A DNA stretch of 64,000 nucleotides, from the NCBI RefSeq assembly GCF_017874425.1, contig NZ_JAGGLL010000019.1:38999-102998 (forward strand), written 5' to 3'. The position numbers were made by a program, and so were the translations under genes. The notes beneath the pieces were generated by a model. That model saw only the letters and a list, made by a program, of their open reading frames with translations. It was not told the DNA's origin and did no database searches. The stretch comes from Clostridium punense (GTDB lineage: Bacteria; Bacillota; Clostridia; Clostridiales; Clostridiaceae). Positions 59,274-64,000 of this stretch are shown here, piece by piece. Position 1 is the first letter of the stretch. Every line of letters begins with the position of its first letter.

Positions 59274-59831
59274 CTACTCATCTCTTTTTTTCCACTCACA
59301 TTTTAATAAGTCCATGTATACCACATCTGAATATTTGCCAGTTCTACTATCAAAATAGCCCTCTCTAATAACACCAATTTCTTTAAAACCTAATTTTTTA
59401 TATAATTTTTGAGCTCTCTTGTTATCTATCATGGTAGTAAGTTCAATTTTGTTTAAATTCAAAAATCTAAAAAGGAAATCTATGAAATGAGTCAATGCAT
59501 CTTCCCCGTAACCTTTTCCTTGTTCTTTTAATTCACAAATTTTTATTCCTAGTTCACATTTTTGATTTCTGCTATCCCATCCAGAGTAGTTCATTTCTCC
59601 TATAGGTTTTAAAGTATCCTTATCACAGATTATGAACCTCTTTTGCTCTGGAAACATAGCTGTACTTTCTATTTCTTTTAAAATATTTATTTTTATAGCT
59701 TCCTTACTTTGTAACGTCCCATAACAATGGGTCGCATGGTCCATCAGATTACTATCATTCCACCACTTATATAGATACTCTTCATCCCCTAATTCTAATT
59801 GTCTTATTATTACTTTTTTCCCTTGAATCAT
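59274..59831 (-). CDS. GNAT acetyltransferase, RimL-like
   Basis: A 185-residue GNAT: VIIRQLELGDEEYLYKWWND, then KCELGIKICELKEQGKGYGE (Q-G-K-G-Y-G CoA loop), IDNKRAQKLYKKLGFKEIGV and REGYFDSRTGKYSDVVYMDL as the RimL tail. It resembles the island GNAT at 13458-13988, suggesting that the subfamily is spread over the chromosome. ATG start with GGGGGATTAAC upstream. Confidence 0.88.
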   Translation of the reverse strand: MIQGKKVIIRQLELGDEEYLYKWWNDSNLMDHATHCYGTLQSKEAIKINILKEIESTAMFPEQKRFIICDKDTLKPIGEMNYSGWDSRNQKCELGIKICELKEQGKGYGEDALTHFIDFLFRFLNLNKIELTTMIDNKRAQKLYKKLGFKEIGVIREGYFDSRTGKYSDVVYMDLLKCEWKKRDE

Positions 59832-60062
59832 GTTAATCCCCCAATTTCACTTAAGTATTTATTAGTATAAGCACTAGTCTAGAAACCTACTTTATCTCCA
59901 GCTAAAAGTTATGTAAAAGGTTAAGAGTATTTAACTTTTTAACTAATTGCCTATATTAATATTAACATAAATTAGTAGATTATAGACTGTGAAAGGATTA
60001 AATTTTTATGTTATTATAATTTATAATATCCTTATGATTCCAAATTCAAAGGAGGTTTTCTT

Positions 60063-62141
60063 TTGAGAAGAGAATATATAAATTACCCATCAAACATCCC
60101 TATGACTGTATCTTATGTAGATATCAAAGAATATCCTATTCATTGGCATTATGCTATAAAAATTATTTATGTTCTTAAGGGTACCCTAGAGGTCTATATT
60201 AACTCAGGAAAATACGAAATTCATCAGGGTCAATTAGAAATTATAAATGTAGACGAAGTTCATCATCTTCATAGTAAGGAAAATAATAAAATACTAATTT
60301 TTCATATAGATCCCTATTTTTTTGAAAAGTATTATTCAGATATAAAAAATATGTTTTTCTATACAAAATCCTCATCCTTACATTCTCAAAGTAGTGAGGA
60401 GTATGATGAACTAAGAACATATTTATCTAGAATATTATGTGAAGTAGTTCAAAAACAAGAGGATTATGATGAAGAAATTGAGGATTTATTGGTTAAACTT
60501 CTCTATCACCTTATAAATAATTTTAATTATTTAATTTATGAGAAGGAAGAACTTAAGGATGATGCTAATCAACTTCAAAGATATCATAGTATCTCAAAAT
60601 ATATTTTTAATAATTACAACAATAACATAACACTTAAGGATATTGCCAACAACGAATTTTTAAGTCCTCAATACTTATCTCATGAAATTAAATATGCTAC
60701 TGGTTATAGTTTTACAGACTTAATAAATCTCACTAGGGTAGAAGAATCAATAAAATTGCTTCTTGATACAGATAAAACTATATCAGAAATTTCAGAGGAG
60801 GTAGGTTTCTCTCATACAAGATATTTTAACAAAAACTTCAAGTTGAACTATAAGGTTACTCCGTTACAATTTAGGAAAAAGTACAAAGCTGATGAGGTTC
60901 AACTAGAAAAGCTTAAAAACTTTGAAATATTAGATTTAAATGAAAGTATTTCTTATCTTTCATATTTTTTAGAGGACTATGACAGGTTTAATTATGAGGA
61001 TAAAATCTTCCAAATAAATATAGATATGAGTAAGGACTTAGGTAACTTTAATAAAAACTTTAGGACTATTATTACTCTTGGAGATGCCTTTGATCTTCTC
61101 ATTGAAGATAACAAAGACACCCTAGAAGAAATCCAAAATGAAATTGGATTTAAATATGGTCGTATTCTTAATGTATTCACCTCTGATATGGCTATATTTC
61201 CAAACTCCAGATTTTGTAACTGGAATAGAACAAAAGACGTTTTAGAGTTTTTATACTCAATCAATCTTAATCCACTTATTGTTATTGATTCTAATGGTTT
61301 TACTGAAGAAAACTTTATGCAAGTCATGGAATCCTTTATAAATTATTTCAGTGATTTAGAGTCCTTAGATTTTAAAGCCTTTAAGTTTGAACTTAGTAGT
61401 GAGCTTCCAGAGACCTTAAAATTCAAAATACAAGAATTATTTATAAATAACCATAATATTGAAATCCACGCTAACTACACAATGGATAAAATTTCACAAA
61501 TAAACCCTATCTATGATACAGGCTATATGCTTCCTTATGTAATTCATAACCTTCTAGCAAATAAAGATAGCTTGCCTTTTTTAAGAGCTTTTGATGTTTT
61601 AGATAAACAGGTAGACTTAACCAATGAAGTATTTTTCGGATATCCTGGTTTAATTAATGATAAAGGTATAAAAAAACCTTCCTACTATGGTTATTATCTT
61701 TTAAATAAACTTGGTGATATTTTAGTAGCTCAAGAAGATGGATACATTGTTACTAAAACTGAAGATGAATATCAAATTTTACTTTATAACTTTCATCAGG
61801 ATATAGATAAGCTAATCCCCTTAGAGAAATTTTCAAAATTAAGAGGGGTAAAAAATGCTACTTCAAAGAAGCTTTCTTTAAACATAATAAATACCTGTTC
61901 TGATATTAAGATTACTAGCTATGAAATAAGTGAAAAACAGGGTTCTTCTTTTAACTACTGGCTCCAAATGGGTAGCCCTAAAAGATTGACTAAAGAAGAA
62001 AAGGAAATTCTTTATAAAGCCTCATTTCCCCAAATTAGATTTCAGCATTTCAAAAAAAGTGCTGTAATAAACCTTCAAACTTTACTTAAAAGCTATGGTG
62101 CAATTCTCATTTTAATTAAAAAAGTACAAAACCATCCTTAA
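60063..62141 (+). CDS. AraC-family regulator with cupin sensor and GH39-like C-terminal domain
   Basis: A 692-residue protein in three parts. Residues about 1-110 are a cupin sensor (PIHWHYAIKIIYVLKGTLEV; IINVDEVHHLHS). Residues about 175-275 are an AraC double HTH (LKDIANNEFLSPQYLSHEIK; TISEISEEVGFSHTRYFNKN). The remaining ~400 residues are GH39 (beta-xylosidase)-like, including FFGYPGLINDKGIKKPSYYG and YQILLYNFHQD. The TTG start has AAAGGAGG seven bases upstream. It is probably a carbohydrate- or metabolite-responsive activator; the GH39 part may bind rather than cleave sugar. The following MATE gene is a possible target. Confidence 0.88.
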   Translation: MRREYINYPSNIPMTVSYVDIKEYPIHWHYAIKIIYVLKGTLEVYINSGKYEIHQGQLEIINVDEVHHLHSKENNKILIFHIDPYFFEKYYSDIKNMFFYTKSSSLHSQSSEEYDELRTYLSRILCEVVQKQEDYDEEIEDLLVKLLYHLINNFNYLIYEKEELKDDANQLQRYHSISKYIFNNYNNNITLKDIANNEFLSPQYLSHEIKYATGYSFTDLINLTRVEESIKLLLDTDKTISEISEEVGFSHTRYFNKNFKLNYKVTPLQFRKKYKADEVQLEKLKNFEILDLNESISYLSYFLEDYDRFNYEDKIFQINIDMSKDLGNFNKNFRTIITLGDAFDLLIEDNKDTLEEIQNEIGFKYGRILNVFTSDMAIFPNSRFCNWNRTKDVLEFLYSINLNPLIVIDSNGFTEENFMQVMESFINYFSDLESLDFKAFKFELSSELPETLKFKIQELFINNHNIEIHANYTMDKISQINPIYDTGYMLPYVIHNLLANKDSLPFLRAFDVLDKQVDLTNEVFFGYPGLINDKGIKKPSYYGYYLLNKLGDILVAQEDGYIVTKTEDEYQILLYNFHQDIDKLIPLEKFSKLRGVKNATSKKLSLNIINTCSDIKITSYEISEKQGSSFNYWLQMGSPKRLTKEEKEILYKASFPQIRFQHFKKSAVINLQTLLKSYGAILILIKKVQNHP

Positions 62142-62160
62142 TCAGGTGGTTTTGTGCTTT
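62121..62160 (+). terminator. Intrinsic terminator overlapping the AraC stop codon
   Basis: AAAGTACAAAACCA and TGGTTTTGTGCTTT form a 14-bp stem with one G-T pair, followed by CTTTT. The 5' arm begins within the last codons. Confidence 0.8.
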
Positions 62161-62442
62161 CTTTTATATTTAGGAATAGGTAACTTTATCATGAAAGTAC
62201 CTTTTATTCAGCATAGAAGTGAATGTAAGAAATTCGTTTAATTTCTATAATAGAATTATAAGAACTAGTTTTCAAAAATAAAACCTTATTTTCATTAATT
62301 GAAAATCATGAAAGCTTGTTTTCTAATTTATAAGCATTATTTTACACCCTAAATAATATTGAAAGAGGATTGATAGTTTGATTTACTCTATAAAATCACG
62401 AAAAGACATTTATATAGATTACTTAAAATTGAGGTGGAATTC
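62142..62442. other. Intergenic region upstream of the second MATE gene
   Basis: 301 bases, AT-rich; the first 19 belong to the terminator. No structured leader or mini-ORF with a ribosome site was found here, unlike the leader of the MATE operon at 28783. Confidence 0.35.
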
Positions 62443-63828
62443 ATGGGAATGGACGATAGAATTTTTTCTGAAGGAAAAATTAGTAAGATACTCTTAAGAT
62501 TTGCTATACCAGCTATTATTTCGTTATTAGTAGCTGAACTTTATAACATGGTGGATACTATATATGTTGGTCGCTACATTGGACCTAATGCTATTGCTGC
62601 ACTAACTATATCCTTTCCAATTCAAAGATTTTTAATTGCTCTTGGTTTCTTAGTTGCTGTTGGTACTTCAACTTATGTATCACGCAATCTAGGTGAAAAA
62701 AACTTCTTAGAAATAGAGAAAACCATAATTAATGCTTTTGTAACTATCCTAATTCTAATGGTAGTTATCCCTTTATTGATATTTTTATTTAAAGAGTCTA
62801 TACTCTATAAACTTGGAGCTAGTAGTATAACTTATCCTTTAACTAATGAATATGTATCGATAATTTTAATTGGTGCTATATTCCAATGTTTAGGCTTAGT
62901 TGCTTGCTATATTATGACTGCCTTAGGAAATACAAAAATAACCCTTTATGCCAATTCAATTGGTGCCATATTAAATGTTATTTTGGATTATATCCTAGTA
63001 GCCCATTATGGAATAGGTATACAAGGCGCTGCTATTGCAACTGTATTTTCTCAAGTTGTCTCCTTTTTCTTCATTGTTTATAAGTTTAAGGATGTAGTAA
63101 AAAGCTTTAAAATTAAAGTTTCAATAAAAGCAATTTTCTCTTCCTTAAATCTAGATATAATCATGGGTATAATTGCTATTGGTTTTTCTACCTTTGTAAT
63201 TGAAATTTCTGATGCAGTAGTATCTGTAATACTAAATAATTTGCTTTATTCTAAAGGCGGAGATACAGCAATTATAATCATCGGAGTAATCACAAAAATC
63301 TCCATGTTTATGTTCATTGCAATAATTGGTATAAGCTCTGCTATGCAACCTATAGTAGCCTACAATTTTGGAGCTGAAAAATATAATCGGATGAAAGAAA
63401 CAGTTAGGGCTTCAATTAAAACCGTAACCTTTGTATCAATAATTTTTGCTGGAATTCTTGGTTTGTTATCTAATGAAATTATAGGCTTTTTTCTAATGGA
63501 TAAAGAAATATTACCTTCAGCAGTTAAAGCTTTTAGAATTTGCATTTCATTACTTCCCTTTACTGGCATATATTATATTGCTATCTACTATTACCAAGCA
63601 ATTGGTGAAGCTAAAAAAAGTTTCTTATTATCTGTTTTTAGACAACTTGTAATTTTTATCCCTTTGGCATTTATTTTTGTTCAAATCCTTGGAACCTTAG
63701 GCGCTTGGATAGCTTATCCTGTTTCTGATTTAATCTCTGCTTTAGTATCTTCATTTCTTTTAAATAAAGCGTCAAAACAAGATATGTTCTCTGAAAAACT
63801 ACCTTGTAAAAAAATTGCTTTAAATTAA
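62443..63828 (+). CDS. MATE-family efflux transporter (Clostridial NorM/MepA-like)
   Basis: About 461 residues with twelve TM segments. ISKILLRFAIPAIISLLVAE and LYNMVDTIYVGRYIGPNAIA are the MATE N-terminal signature, and GISSAMQPIVAYNFGAEKYN begins the second bundle. The arrangement V-D-T-I-Y-V-G-R-Y-I-G is typical of MepA/DinF-type MATE proteins. ATG 62443 is preceded by GAGGTGG with AATTC to the start. It follows an AraC regulator in the same direction; a terminator lies between them, so co-regulation rather than co-transcription is likely. Confidence 0.92.
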   Translation: MGMDDRIFSEGKISKILLRFAIPAIISLLVAELYNMVDTIYVGRYIGPNAIAALTISFPIQRFLIALGFLVAVGTSTYVSRNLGEKNFLEIEKTIINAFVTILILMVVIPLLIFLFKESILYKLGASSITYPLTNEYVSIILIGAIFQCLGLVACYIMTALGNTKITLYANSIGAILNVILDYILVAHYGIGIQGAAIATVFSQVVSFFFIVYKFKDVVKSFKIKVSIKAIFSSLNLDIIMGIIAIGFSTFVIEISDAVVSVILNNLLYSKGGDTAIIIIGVITKISMFMFIAIIGISSAMQPIVAYNFGAEKYNRMKETVRASIKTVTFVSIIFAGILGLLSNEIIGFFLMDKEILPSAVKAFRICISLLPFTGIYYIAIYYYQAIGEAKKSFLLSVFRQLVIFIPLAFIFVQILGTLGAWIAYPVSDLISALVSSFLLNKASKQDMFSEKLPCKKIALN

Positions 63829-63836
63829 CTTATAAG

Positions 63837-63873
63837 AAAAACTGCTTCTATATATAACTTTAGAAGCAGTTTT
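63837..63873 (+). terminator. Intrinsic terminator after the second MATE gene
   Basis: AAAAACTGCTTCTA and TAGAAGCAGTTTTT form a perfect 14-bp stem with a ten-base loop, followed by TATTTT. Confidence 0.85.
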
Positions 63874-64000
63874 TTATTTTACAATTCTATTTGTCATTCT
63901 AATTTTAACTCATATTCCGAATAACTTAATTTTCCAATTAAGCAATTAATTTTCTGTATATTTTTCAGTTCAATTTGTCTATGATTTTTATATAAACCAT

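Overview
The window is AT-rich (roughly 30% GC by eye) and reads as chromosome of a spore-forming, anaerobic, motile Clostridium-type Firmicute. Supporting genes are a SpoIIM-family protein, an Ni-Fe carbon-monoxide dehydrogenase (cooS), a small siroheme reductase, LarB, motAB and an Amj-type lipid II flippase. Shine-Dalgarno sites are strong and GTG/TTG starts are common. I saw no tRNA, rRNA, CRISPR, phage or transposase gene. The species cannot be named from sequence alone.

Region 1 (1-28.8 kb) is almost entirely minus-strand: closely spaced small genes forming an acetyltransferase island. I count 15 intact GNAT genes, two GNAT genes broken by one in-frame stop each (6189-6716, 14038-14469) and two short GNAT relics (11253-11312, 17398-17480). 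Between them lie two NUDIX hydrolases, a cytidine deaminase, two metallo-beta-lactamase-fold hydrolases, two alpha/beta hydrolases, a nucleotidyltransferase, a Nif3-like protein, two paralogous double-NTF2 proteins, a methyltransferase coupled to a toroid-like protein, and a nucleosidase whose first ~42 residues were acquired from a rearranged copy of a neighbouring gene. The island ends with a MATE transporter and a double GNAT in one operon, preceded by a ~780-nt leader with its own promoter, two SD-led mini-ORFs and a strong intrinsic terminator.

Region 2 (29.8-38 kb) holds an APH(3')-like aminoglycoside phosphotransferase, a frameshifted zinc-phospholipase-C-like gene, amj, a spoIIM-like gene on the plus strand, a coiled-coil protein, a VOC protein, an old-yellow-enzyme reductase, a 2TM protein and an MBL-fold hydrolase.

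Region 3 (38-49.5 kb) holds a PrcB-domain protein, a cupin, stand-alone cooS, a lipoprotein, the siroheme reductase overlapping a DUF2164 gene, a nitroreductase, motA (split by a -1 frameshift) with motB, and a CobW-type GTPase. Region 4 (49.5-64 kb) holds an arsR-permease-thioredoxin metal/metalloid operon with a clear operator, a coiled-coil protein, an M23 peptidase, ung, larB, another GNAT, an AraC regulator with a GH39-like domain, and a second MATE pump.

Two families of dispersed non-coding repeats occupy 28.8-57.5 kb. One is a palindromic MITE-like element of about 160-177 bp (five long copies, two internally deleted copies, one solo end). It supplies the last codons of arsR, completes the stop codon of the 2TM gene, and flanks ung. 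The other is a 55-65 bp imperfect inverted element (five copies). I recognise neither as a named family.
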